Assembly: GCA_003586115.2 (NCBI GenBank)
Contig: QVOM02000103.1
Coordinates: forward strand, 9,469,677-9,533,676
Direction: 5' to 3'
Length of the DNA stretch: 64,000 bases
Source: Salvator merianae
Taxonomy: Eukaryota; Chordata; Lepidosauria; Squamata; Teiidae
The notes under the pieces: generated by a model
Databases searched by the model: none
What the model saw: only the letters and a program-made list of their open reading frames with translations
Told to the model about the DNA's origin: nothing
Part shown: positions 34,632-45,560 of the stretch, piece by piece
How the letters are laid out: every line of letters begins with the position of its first letter
How positions within the stretch are numbered: the stretch's first letter is position 1
Program-made: the position numbers and the translations under genes

Positions 34632-35369
34632 TCAGATACCTTGCCCACACCTTCAAGTTACAGTAAGTGAAACAAATTCCGTACCGTTCACCTACTAGCA
34701 TTATCTATTTTAGTGTACAAGAATGGAAATTTACTTTTAAAGATCTTCATACAGTTGTCACAATAGGCCTCAGAGGATTTACCAGGCCATTTCTCACTCA
34801 GAAGAACACAGTTAAACAGCTCTTTGAAGCTTCAATGATTATATGATATCAACCATGTGGTAGATGCAATTATAAGTTCTCATTGTCTTTGCTGAGAAAT
34901 ATAGCACTAGTACAATCATTCTGCTCACTTCATTGTATTGACTTGCACCCCAGATACCAATGTAGAGGAATGCAAAAACATTTCAAATTTGAAACAGAAT
35001 CATTTCAAGTATTTCAAACCTGAAAGGAAACGCTGCTTTTAAAAGTTGTCTGTTTCAAGATTGCAACAAAACTGACCTTCATTTTGATTAAATGTCAAAG
35101 ACAATTTTGCTTATCAATCAAACCTCCTTCAAAAATTCTTAAAAAATAAGGGTGCTTCCTAGGAATCCTCAGCTGTGATATGTGATAGAAGAGTTATGTC
35201 TGCTGCCAGCTAACCAGCTCTTAAAATCGTTGGCCACTGAAATGTCTACAGGAATCAATAGGGTTTAAAGCAAAGACAAAAATTCTTTTAACATTGTGGG
35301 GCTATCCAATTCTTTCATAATTTGCACCATAGGTATTATTCTTGATGCCCTGCCATTTGATAAGATTTA

Positions 35370-36212
35370 TAACTTAGTAGTAGAACAAAATATAAGTTAC
35401 AGAATATCAAACCCCTTTGGGAAGCAGACTGTTTTATGCTCTTTTCTAAAGAGGATTGGGCCCTGATCCCTGATTCTTTTTTTAAGTCTCTACATTCTCA
35501 AAGTGATAGGAAACTCTCACTGAAGATCTTCTGTTGTTGGAATATTACCCTGGTATCACTGCATCATATAAACAACACTATCTCCCCCTATTGTTGACAT
35601 GGTTGCAAGATTATAGATTCCTACATTCACATGTGGTAGAAGTGCTCTGTAGTTCATCAGTTCCGGGTTCAAATTCAGGCTTTTTTTTCTAACATCATCC
35701 AGGTGGACATTGAGTTAGATCCAGTATTGGTCTTTTTATTTCAGTTTAAAGAAGTTCACAGCAAACTACCCCACAAGGTTTCTAATAAAGATTCTTATCA
35801 CTGCCACCAAGGCTGAATTACACAACATTGGATGTCAGCGTCTCAACTTACTCAAGCAAAGTGAATAGCTAGAGTTTGGCCCACCACTCTAAACAAATTT
35901 ATCTCTTTCCAACAATCTGTCATGCAAAATTTCAAGGACTGTTCATTTTTTGTTCATCGTTGGTCTCCACTGGTACATGCAGCACAACATGACTCTGTTT
36001 TCCACCGTAGACCTTCATACCCTTCAGGTTTTTTTAACTCTAAACTTAAATCTTGGTTTCTTTCTTTATTGAGCATAAACTCTGATTCCTTTGTGTCTGG
36101 ATCTGTATGTCAGTAGATCTATTACCCATTTTCCCTAGGTTGTATGGGTGTTTTTGTTATCCTGATTTTTACTGTGTTTGTATAGTTATGTTAAATTCAA
36201 TAAAGTAAAAAA
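35370..36212 (+). pseudogene. L1-type LINE relic ending in AATAAA and an A-rich tail
   Basis: A broken frame reads YIHMW, stop, KCSVVHQFRVQIQAF, SNIIQVDIELDPVLVFL, the C-terminal region of an L1-type ORF2. The sequence ends TTCAATAAAGTAAAAAAATAAG, a polyadenylation signal followed by an A-rich tail. Orientation is plus, antisense to OTOP1. Confidence 0.65.
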
Positions 36213-38541
36213 ATAAGAGAGAAAGATTGGGAGGCCTCAGGAGGTTCTTCTGATTTTTAAAAGTTTTTAAACACAATCTAAGGTTTTAATATTCTTAAAA
36301 CTCAGGAATATCTTGCAAGACTAGAGGTGTGCACAAACTCAAGTTCTAACCTCCCTGAGTTCAGTTCAACCTAGAACTAAGGTCAAACAGTTTGAGTTAA
36401 AATAGTTTTAAAAACCCGTTGAAAAAAGTCCTGTTCTGCTTGACCGAACAACCCTGGTTCAGCTTGAAACAAACTAGCCCCTTTCCAACAAGGGTTGGTT
36501 TACTTAGAATCCAACTGGCTCAAACTCAATGGTTCAATTTGAACCATTCAAATTTGAACCAAATTTGCACATCTGTACCCAAGACTCCCCTGTTAGAAAA
36601 GCTGGTACAAAATGAAGGGCTATACTTATTCCCCAATACATAAAATGATTGAACAAACTTAGATGTTTAATATAATTTTTAACATTATCTTAAACACCCT
36701 ATTTAGTCCTATGGGAAGTTCGGAAAATAAATTAAAATTTATTTAAAATTTACCATGTTTGGCCAACATCTGTCTTACCACCCATGCTAGTTTCAGCATC
36801 TTAGGAACCCCAAGGGAAAACAAAGCATGGAAAATAGCTCCCTCCATTCTCTCTGACTAGAGCATTCAAAACATTTAAAGTATTCCAATGAAACACTTTT
36901 AAATCTGCCAATGACACAACTCAGTATATATTGAGTTTACAGTTTTGTTCTGACTCAACACGACTCCAAAACAAATGGACACAAAATCCATTTTGAGCAC
37001 AGTCACATCATTATGTTAGTAGGACGTGGGAGTGGCCAGTCTAACAGCCCTCTCCATCTCACCATTCCTTGAGGCCAGAAAACTCACAGGGATGCCTACC
37101 ATGCCCCTGAGAAAATCCCTTAGTGTGTTCAGGATTTCCTCAGATTCCTCTCTAGAATTTATCTCTAAGAACAGGCCTCTACTCTGCAGAGAAGCACAAA
37201 GCTGTACTTGGAAATAATCAATTCATGACAAAAAACAGTGAAAACAGCTGGCGATAGTACCTCCACAGTGACAAACTTCTTGGTGCCCCATGAACCAGGT
37301 CCTTAGTGTCAATGCCACCTAAAAGGCCATGTACTGCACACAGCGGGAGGCAAGCAAATGCGCTAGTGTGTGAGGGAGAAACCTCTGATTTGCTCCTCGC
37401 ACATTGACCTTCCTTTAGTCACTTTTGATGGGCCTTCAAGGCACTAGCAGTTTGGGCACCCATCAAAGACATCTTGGGCACATAACAGAGTCACAGTGAA
37501 AAGATTATAGAAAACTGTATTACTGAACCACTCCCTGCTTATTCTTTTCAAAAAGGAATAAAAAAGGGCAATGTATAAATACAATTTAATTTAATATATA
37601 TGTATATTTACAGGATATACACTTCCACTAATGCCATAAATCATATCATATTCACTGACCTACCACATCTCACTCAGTGTTATTCTATTACAAAAACCAA
37701 GTCAACAGTATGACTTGCACTATGTACTGGAACAACAACATACTCAAACAGTTCCATTGTTGTCATAGTAGCCAGGAAGTCCTAGAGCTGATCCTTACAA
37801 GACAACCCTAGCATGATTGCTGATATTGTCAGTTCAGGCAAGGAGACTGCTGGACAGCCAAGTGGATGATAACACCAATGTAACTTGCATTAATCCATTC
37901 TGACCCAGCATGAGGCACAGCCCCTTAAACCCAGTCCCAACGTTGCTGGGACTATTTTCTTTGCAATGAAGGTTTGTCTTTTAAGCATACAAGAGTGATC
38001 TTCTTTCTCAGTCTTCCTGGTAGTAGGTTAGCATAGTATAATATAGCTAGGTTGAAGTGATGACCTGGCAAAGAATGGAAAATAGGACCTTCATACAATG
38101 CAGGCTGAGACTAAAAACATTGTTAGACTGCAGCAGCCTGCCATACACTCCAACACCTGCCCTTGCTTCCTACGTCTCTATAGGTAAGTACACTGAAACT
38201 GAATGCATTCTGCATAATTGGTTGCACTATTAACACAAAAAACTTGGGGTCATTTGGTAAACAGATTCTGAAAGCAATGGATATGTAATGATCCCTGGGC
38301 TTCACCCAAGTACAACAATTTATTTGTGGGTTTACATTGTTGATTTTGTTACTTCCTGTTTTTATCACTTCCTTGATCACATAAAAGCACAGAAAGGGTG
38401 ATGGCGAGAATCCCCCCTTTTCACTTATTCACTTAATTTTCACAACTTCATTGTGAGAGAAGGATGAGAGAGAGTCACATATGCATTTGGAAACACTAGG
38501 CAGGCTTAGATTAGTTCATTGTGTCGTTGTCAGGAGTCCTT
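36213..38541. other. OTOP1 intron 1, unassigned
   Basis: I recognise no exon or complete element. Several TTTGAACC/GGTTCAA half-palindromes occur at about 36450-36570. Short AT-rich tails are present near 37590. Confidence 0.4.
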
Positions 38542-38818
38542 CACTGTTTTCGCACTTACTACACTAGCTTACTACACTTACTACACTAGTCTGTGCTAAC
38601 AGAGTACTTTACCATGTGCAGTGCAGACACTGTCCAAAAATGGGTCCTGAAGTTGGCTACCGGCGTTCATGGTGCATACACTGGTAGCTGTGCCCAATCA
38701 TCGCCACGGCAGTGGCCGGGAAGCATCCACTCCCGGTCACTTCAGCCGCCTTGCAGTGCAGACACATATGAATAGCAAGCATGCTAGATGCTTGCTACCG
38801 TCAAGTGTGAATAGGCCC
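38542..38818 (+). mobile_element. GGGCCT-end transposon, copy G (CTT duplication)
   Basis: The left end CACTGTTTTCGCACTTA is a decayed GGCCTGTTTTCGCACTTA and the right end is AAGTGTGAATAGGCCC. CTT flanks lie at 38539-38541 and 38819-38821. Just inside the left end TTACTACACTA units are tandemly repeated. Confidence 0.7.
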
Positions 38819-38888
38819 CTTCTGTTCTTTTTCCTGGACGTGAAGATCTGGTGAAGCATTTCTGTGACAGAGGTTAGCTGTGGCATAA

Positions 38889-39206
38889 TCTTTTTGTTTC
38901 GCTTTTCTAAATTATAATCTCAAATGCAATTTTCTTGCCAAGCAGTTTTCCCAAAATATCAGGAAGACCAACAACACAGAGCTGCGCAAGATGGCTGCAC
39001 CTGCACCATGGCGGGATTGTGCCTGCACAAACTGCAGCATTGCTGGTCACCATGGCAGTGGCTGGAAGCTTCCCAGCCACTGTCATGGCATGATGCAAAT
39101 AGGATGCCAGCATTCACACTGCAAATACTGGTATCCTGCTGGCGTTCTGTTTTCAGACTTCACAGACTAATTACCCTGTTCTAAGGTAGAAAGTGCAAAA
39201 AGGCCC
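38889..39206 (+). mobile_element. GGGCCT-end transposon, copy H (TAA duplication)
   Basis: The right end AAAGTGCAAAAAGGCCC is clear; the left end TCTTTTTGTTTCGC is decayed. TAA flanks lie at 38886-38888 and 39207-39209. The interior closely follows copy C: CACCATGGCAGTGGCTGGAAGC and GGATGCCAGCATTCACAC. It begins about 70 bp after copy G. Confidence 0.75.
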
Positions 39207-39209
39207 TAA

Positions 39210-40385
39210 GGTTTGGATTTAATCTTGCCATGTGCACCTGTGAAGGCTGGACCACTACAGCTGGAACCACTATGAGTTGAACAGGTTCCCTGCAGGAGTG
39301 GTCTGCCTGTCCTGAGACAAAGCTGTCCACACTTGGACACGCCGTGCACCACACTGCTCTGAAATTTGTGCAAGCTTAGGAGGCTGCTGCAAGGATTCCA
39401 AAGGCCAGGAATGAAAGTCCAGTGGCACAAGTTGTCCAATGAGGATGCAACATGTTAGCAGGGGCCGCGTCTTGGTCCTAAGGGCAGAAGAGAGAGGCTC
39501 TGAAATGGGCTAAGTCTCGCACTATACTGTTTTTTAGTAAACTACTGTTTAGCAAAAAACTAGCTTGCTAAACTTTGCTGTCACTCTTTGGCAAAGTGAA
39601 GAGTGAAGTTCCATTTTCAATCACACATTTTTGAAGATCTGGACCGAAAAAACATTCATGTCTACTAGTGGGATTGTGTTACTTTAGAGGAAAGGGACCT
39701 TTGTTTGCAATTTGGCCTTTGTCACCTTTTCCTGGGTATCTGGTAGGAGGAGAAAAACTCTGCAAAAATCTGGCAGCAATGATGCTTCAGTGAACTGCTG
39801 CTAGCCACCATCTGTGGGAGCTATCCAAGACTGGGATCATCGAGGAACATAATCCCCACTGAAACAAATGTTAATCAAATGATTGCAATCTTCAGAGACA
39901 TACTGTAAATATAATGCCAGTATAAGTGCATTCTATGATAGAATCCCCTCAGATTTCTCTCGCCAAAACACATTATTTTTCCAAATTTACAATAATATTA
40001 GTATGTTATCTACTACACGATTAAGCTCTGTTGAAATCACTAATAGGCCTGAAAAAAATAATAACTTCACTCTTTTGCAGAGCTGCAGTTTTTAGCACAC
40101 TTTTATGAATTAAGTTCACAATCCTAAACATACTTACAGAGAAGTACATTTCAAATGCTTCAGTGATACTTCCTGAAGCTCTACAAACTATGATGGTGTT
40201 GCACACTCTTAGTTCAGATTCAATAGAAGTTCAGCAGAAAGCTCCCCTGCTGAGCTGCTGATCAGAAGCACAGAGAGTTACAGCATGAAGGTGAGAAAGT
40301 TGCTGATTAATTTTTTAAAAAGTCATCCAAAACCCATATTTAACCCTCTGCCAGTAAGTTAACAGGAGGTGCTCTATTCACTCTT
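39210..40385. other. OTOP1 intron 1, unassigned
   Basis: No exon or transposon end was recognised in this stretch. Confidence 0.4.
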
Positions 40386-40387
40386 TA

Positions 40388-40826
40388 GACCGGCTCCAGA
40401 TGCTGGACAAATATAGCGCTAACAGGCAATGTCCCAGAGAAAAGCCCCTCCGGAATGGTTGCCCATTGACTAGACAGTGTGGGGGACTGTGTTATCTGTG
40501 CGCTTTTTGGTGACTGGCACTTCCGGGTCTTTTGTCATAACGAAGTGCCTAGAAGTGTGCAACACCACCACCACACATGTGCGACCATCTTTTTCAACCC
40601 ATACGCATGCGTGGCGGCCAGGACAATGATGGTGGCTCCATCTACAAAGGTAAGTGATCGCACCATCTCGGGAACACCTGCCATCAAAGTCCGGTTCTTC
40701 CAAAATAGGGAATCACACATTTTAACAGGGATATAGCATAGTATGGTGGGGTTGTCACAGATATGTGCAGCAATCCCACCATAACAGTGCCAAAATGGCA
40801 ATATATTCCCCCGTCTGGATGCAGCC
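40388..40826. mobile_element. Harbinger-like non-autonomous element close to OTOP1 exon 1 (TTA duplication)
   Basis: The left end GACCGGCTCCAGATG and the reverse complement of the right end, GGCTGCATCCAGACG, match at 10 of 15 positions. An exact TTA duplication is present (40385-40387, 40827-40829). The right end resembles that of the 138-bp element at 34101. It lies in intron 1, about 210 bp downstream of the exon 1 donor. Confidence 0.75.
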
Positions 40827-40959
40827 TTAGCGAAGTATCACACGCACAGAGCTAACTTTCCCGATTGTTGTAGAAGCTTGTCCCGTTAGCCTGTCAGAAT
40901 CACCCATTCCTTATCCTGGCTACAGAGAAAACACTGCAAGCAGCAAGCAGGTTGACCAG

Positions 40960-41830
40960 CTTCAATCCTGCAATCCTGCGAGAGTGTTTCTCGCTCAAGC
41001 GACTGGCCCCTACCCCATTGGAATCGGTTCCACTCACACTTGAGCCAGCGCGCCCCGGCGTGGGTGTCTTTGTCCTGAATGAGCCTCTTCTGCGCGTAAC
41101 GGCGGCAGATGTACCAGGCCATCCAGAGGAGCTGAAGGAGCATGAGGGTGATGAGGTAAGCTAGCAAGGCGCTCTTGGAGATCCCCGCAGCGTGCACCGC
41201 CCAGGCGAACATCAGCAGCAGCCCTGCCAGGAAGAGATGAAGGCCGTACTGGCTGCTCAGAATTTCAGCGTTTTTCTGCGGGTAGCCTCGACCCCCGAGC
41301 AGAGACAAGCCACCGCCGCTGCCGCTGCCGCCGCCGCCCCCTTTTGCCGAGCCAGGCGACGGTGGGGGGCCGTCTGCGGTCCTTTCCAACTCCCATTCCT
41401 CGGCTGCAACCGTCTGCGCGCTCGGGCTTGTTTTGGCGCGGCTCTTCTTGCCCTCCGGAGTGGCTTGAGAAGGATTGTCCGCCTTCCCTTCGACGACCAT
41501 ACCTGCGTGGGTGAAGAATGTTCCCCTCAGAGGGCAACTGAAGTCACAGGCGCCCGAAGCGGACGAAGGTCTGGGACTTCCGACGGCGCCCAAGTCGGAG
41601 GCCACGAAGGCGAGGTTTGGGGAAGGTTGAGGAGAAAGTTTCGCACCTGTCAGTGTTCCCAGGCGCGGGAAGGACTGGCTCAGCTTCGCCGCTTCTCTTT
41701 CCGCTCACTAACGGGTCGGATTTCAGTCACCTTTAGAGGCTCGGCGCGAGCCACACTTCCCGTCCGTCTGCACCCCTGGCTCGGGTAGCAGGCTAACCGG
41801 CGGAAAGGCCCCAGGGTATCTTGTCCTGAC
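40960..41830 (-). promoter_or_regulatory. CpG-rich block over OTOP1 exon 1 (probable CpG-island promoter region)
   Basis: Base composition changes sharply here: GC and CpG are frequent from about 40960 to 41830, while flanks on both sides are AT-rich. The block covers exon 1 and about 330 bp upstream of the chosen ATG. No TATA box was recognised. I infer a CpG-island type promoter, with transcription starting somewhere between about 41510 and 41830. The Gly/Ser-coding GCC run at about 41306-41340 adds to the GC content. Confidence 0.6.
41038..41500 (-). CDS. OTOP1: Otopetrin-1 (OTOP1), coding exon 1
   Basis: Otopetrin-1 is a 12-transmembrane proton channel of the plasma membrane, used in sour taste and in the vestibular organ. 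This exon encodes residues 1-154. A variable N-terminus contains a Gly/Ser run (about residues 54-64). The conserved block QKNAEILSSQYG (75-86) follows, then TM1 (LFLAGLLLMFAWAVHAAGI, about 89-107) and TM2 (LLAYLITLMLLQLLWMAWYI, about 112-131), and the family signature DTHAGARWL (145-153). The frame stays open upstream to 41605, but that position is GTG. The first ATG in frame is at 41500, with G at -3 and G at +4, so I start there. The exon ends after AAG T before a strong GTGAGT donor at 41032-41037, leaving one base of a split Cys codon. Human OTOP1 has a different N-terminus, so the exact start is less certain than the channel core. Confidence 0.93.
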
Positions 41831-41839
41831 TAAACCGAT

Positions 41840-42980
41840 GGGAATCTGCGATAAGGACATATTATGCTAGAGTCACTACAAACGTGCCTTCTTGTCTGCT
41901 ATAACGAGTTTTTAGAGGCGGAAGAAGCAGAAGCAATGGGCTTGCTGGAAGCGAAGAGCATCTCCCGTCGGAGAAGGCTCAGCTCCTGAAGGACCAGGAG
42001 CGCCCAGTCGAACTCGAAATGAAGCAGAAGATCGGGAAACTCACGTCTGGCACAGCATAATTTTCACGTTTCCGAAGCCCTTAACACAGAGAGCACATTC
42101 CTGAGCAAAGTACATAAGGTTTCGTTTGAGAGTTGGGGCTGGGTCTCTGCTGGTAAAACTGAGCATCCTTCAAGACCTCTTGACTTCAGGCGTTATGGGT
42201 GCAAAGAGTTCTCAGCTTTTACTGCTGCTCTTAAAGGCATAATGGGCAACACCCAGCCTCCCTGATATACCACAGAATGGCTAAGCTTAGGCATGCTATT
42301 CAAAGGCATGCTCTGTGAGGCTTACTTCCATGTGTAATAAGGTTGCCTCCTATCAGCTGACCTGCCCTCTACTCCGCTGGTTCCAGTAACCGTTAGCCAC
42401 CACTGACACTTAGGTCTGCATCTTGTTCCAACAGCAGGTAGCTTTCCATAGCTCACAAACTGGAATCGCAGTCCACTGATCGCTACTATTAACTGATCCT
42501 AAGAATGAGGAATTTCACTCAGGCGGGGAGTGGAAGGATATTCCTACCTACTTCAGAAAGCAGCTGCCTGCCTGTAGGAAAATGTCCTTGTAGAGATGTG
42601 CACAAACATTTTTTCCTGGCAATCCCTACCAGGGGGTTGTGTGAGTGATACGCATGTGTGCAAAGTGTGTGTTTTTGTTTTGCTAAACAGGTCTAAGAGA
42701 AATGGGGAGGGGGAGATCCTCCCTACCTGAGTGCACTTAGGAACTCTTTAGAATCTTGCCTGGTTTGGGTTAGTAGCCCTAGCCTACAAGTGCTTCTATG
42801 TTCATTTTTAGCATGGGATCAGGACACAAAGGATTATTCTCCCTTTTTTTTAGTTGTTTTTATTTTGATATTATTATTTCATTTTTTTTTAGGGTTTTCT
42901 CAGCGTTTTCATTTTTGTTACTCTTTTTTGTGGCTTTTTTTCCTTTTTTCTTTGGGAAGAATGGTTTGTGTGGGGACACT
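41840..42980. other. Upstream flank of OTOP1, no gene recognised
   Basis: This stretch lies between the CpG-rich block and the large Harbinger-like element. I see no conserved exon, and no transposon ends. T-rich runs occur at 42843-42955. Confidence 0.4.
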
Positions 42981-43433
42981 TAGGCCATGTTCCGACACAG
43001 TATTTAATCAGTTTACAGGCCTTCTTCAGTTCCCGCTGGCCTGACATGATCTTGCCTGTCCATAGTTTTTCTGGACTAAATTGGTGAAATCCAATACTTT
43101 GCATTCAGATTCAATGAGTTCTCAAGCCATTCCAGATCACTAGCCCATTTTACTTTACTACGTGAGAACGTGGAAGGAGACTATTTGGGAGGGATCCTAC
43201 CTTTGGGAAGGAGTGCAGAGGGAGGGATCCCCATTTCCAGCCATCCAATGACCAACTTTGTGGTTGCATTACGCTCGGGGGGGGGGTGTCAGCAGGGATG
43301 AGTGGGCAGGGAGCACAGTACTTCCTCCTTTCTAGGCATACAGACACACACACTCACGCAGGGACAAGTTGGATGGCAAGTTTTCTCTTTCCAACCCTCA
43401 AACTGAGGCTGCCTAGAATTCTGTAGACGTTCA

Positions 43434-43655
43434 GGGCCCAGTCACACCTACATTTTACTCCAGCTTCAGTCTGCTTTCGGATTGAAAGTCACATCAGCAA
43501 AGTGACTAATCATTTTCTTTCCACATTATCTAACCCAAAGGTAGATTTTCTGAGTTTGATCATGCTGATAAAAAGCATCTTATTACTTAACTGATATATT
43601 CTCTCAGTCTGAAAGAGGACCAAAGCTGGATTAAAACTTAGGTGTGACTAAGCCC
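43434..43655. mobile_element. Miniature element GGGCCCAGTCACACC nested in the 1.77-kb element (TCA duplication)
   Basis: The ends GGGCCCAGTCACACCTA and TTAGGTGTGACTAAGCCC are inverted repeats, extended by CCAGCTT/AAGCTGG. An exact TCA duplication lies at 43431-43433 and 43656-43658. Length 222 bp, no coding content. Confidence 0.9.
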
Positions 43656-44098
43656 TCAGACTCTGCTAAAGTAGCAGCAGCAGTTTCCCTCCTTTCTAGG
43701 CATGCAGACACACGTGCACGTACAGGGACAAGCCTGCAAGTTTTCTTTACCTTCTACAGAACTGCGCAACTTCGGAGCTCCGCAGAACAATAGCAGCACC
43801 TCCCCTCTTGTTTCTAGGCATGCAGACACCAAGAATAGAGAACTTGAAAGTGGAGGACTTTCACTTTCTCTGTGCTTGGAGTCTGCATATGTAGAAAAGA
43901 GGGGAGGCGCTGCTATTGTTCTGCGGAGCTCTGAACTTGCGCAATTCTGTGAAAGGGAAAGAAAACTTGAGGTGGGGCGTGGCAGGCTGAAGAGCTGACA
44001 GGACAGCAAGAGCAAGGGGAAGCCTGCAAAAAGGCTTCCCACCTCGCGCCTATCTTGCACTGTCTTCTGCTCCAGCACTCTGCAGCATACCCCTTCCC

Positions 44099-44099
<1 letters not shown>

Positions 44100-44176
<77 letters not shown>
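44100..44176 (+). repeat. (CT)n(CA)n compound microsatellite
   Basis: About 47 bp of CT dinucleotides pass directly into about 29 bp of CA dinucleotides. The minus-strand reading gives false Arg/Glu and Cys/Val open frames. Confidence 0.97.
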
Positions 44177-44179
<3 letters not shown>

Positions 44180-44879
44180 TGCTGCATGTAAGCTGGCAGC
44201 TGAGGAAGAACTGGGGGGGAGTTGAGAGGATCATTAACACAGAGAGAGAGAGCTGAGGGAGAACTTTTTTGTGGGGATGAGAGAAATTTTATTCTTATTA
44301 TTTGTAAAGTGTGGAAAAGCAAAAAAAAAAACAAAATCCAAACAACCAGCCACCCTCCCAAAGCAGTTTCTCTCTACACCTTGTTTTGATCCCTTGTTTA
44401 GGATCTAACAAGGAGATTAGGAGGCTTTTTTCTTTTAATTTGAAGTGTTGGTAAAGGGCAGGAATCCCCCCCAAAAGGGCAGAGCTTGACTTTCCTGCCC
44501 CTGTGACATCGAGATTTGAACGTTGGGACTGCAGCCAATCACTGACTGCCCAGGGAGGGGAATTTGGTGAGGGGTGGAGGCAGAAAACATACAGTTTCCC
44601 CATGCCAAGCACAGGAAATATCAGTGTGAGAACAAGCAAGTCCTAATTGAGTCTGTGTTAAAATACGAGTGTGGGAATGATCAGAAGACAAATTCAGTCC
44701 TCATACTCTTCTGATACGGATTAAATTTACAATGTCGGACTGCATCCTTAGTCCATTTATTTGACATTTTTACCAGCGGCCCTTGGTGCTGCAGGATGGG
44801 AACCACCTATGGTCACTCATCCACCAAGGGCAGCTCAGGGAAGCCCCACAGGGGGAGGCTGGCCTCTAGGAAAATGAGC

Positions 44880-45560
44880 TACTCCCCCAGCCAAATGCCA
44901 GTACGAATGCAATGAGTTGTCACTACATCACCTGCCATGGAAAACACTCTTTCACTCTGCACTTTGGTCAGCAGAGCTGACACATACCTTTGGGCAATAG
45001 CTATCTGGCCAGATTTGACAATGCATTGCCCAAATCTCCAATGGTACCTATCCTCACTTGCTCCTAGAACAAACTGCTCAGCACTACTGAGGCCAATTGA
45101 CTCCTCCCATCTCATTGGCAACCCACTGAAGCTGAGACCAAAGAAGCTGGATAGCGCTGACTTGTGGCAATCCTAGCTACAGGAGAACTCCTGCTGCGGG
45201 AGGTGGGAGCGGCACTGCCAGCAGGCACTCTGCTGTCCATTGCTTGGCCCAGCTCCTCCATGTAAACTATCTTAGCTGCTTGGACCAGGCACTCCTTCCA
45301 CCAAGACACCTCATCACTGGTGATAACTGCCTCCATCACCTTTGGCTCCAGAAGGCTGGCCATAACAAACTCAGTCTTCTTGCTCAAGGAATCCCTCAGC
45401 CGCTTCACAACTCTAGTCCAAACTGACCTGCCAAAGCTTTACCAGCCTCAGTAAACAACTTGGACTGAAGTCTGCCCAGCTGGTTGTCCAAGATAACCAC
45501 AGCTGACAGCGCCTTACTCAACAACATTGTCAAGGCACTCAGCTTGCTTGACACAAGATA
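44880..45560 (-). pseudogene. hAT transposase remnant (C-terminal dimerisation region)
   Basis: The minus strand encodes pieces of a hAT-family transposase. One frame reads KTEFVMASLLEPKVMEAV and further on ARIATSQRYPASL; another reads QIAIAQRYVSALLTKVQSERVFSMAGDVVTTH. The block YxxxxxTxxxSERVFSxAGD is the hallmark of the hAT C-terminal dimerisation domain. Stops and frame changes break it, and no N-terminal BED finger was seen. It could be the relic of an autonomous partner for hAT miniature elements, but no end sequences were matched. Confidence 0.75.

Larger units (their letters stand above)
42983..44747 (+). mobile_element. Harbinger-like non-autonomous transposon, 1.77 kb (TTA duplication)
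   Basis: The left end GGCCATGTTCCGACACAG and the reverse complement of the right end, GGATGCAGTCCGACATTG, are inverted repeats with ATTTAATC inside. The TTA duplication is exact (42980-42982, 44748-44750). It is the sister of 3605-4802. Its middle contains another transposon (43434-43655), an inverted repeat pair (about 43755-43830 and 43884-43953, sharing GGAGCTCCGCAGAACAATAG-type arms) and a CT/CA microsatellite. No transposase. Confidence 0.85.

Noticed and set aside
41192..41788. Plus-strand open frame of 198 codons
   Set aside because: It is antisense to OTOP1 exon 1 and its upstream flank. GC-rich sequence with few stops explains it.
43656..44240. Minus-strand open frame of 194 codons with Arg/Glu and Cys/Val runs
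   Set aside because: It reads through a CT/CA microsatellite inside a non-autonomous transposon.
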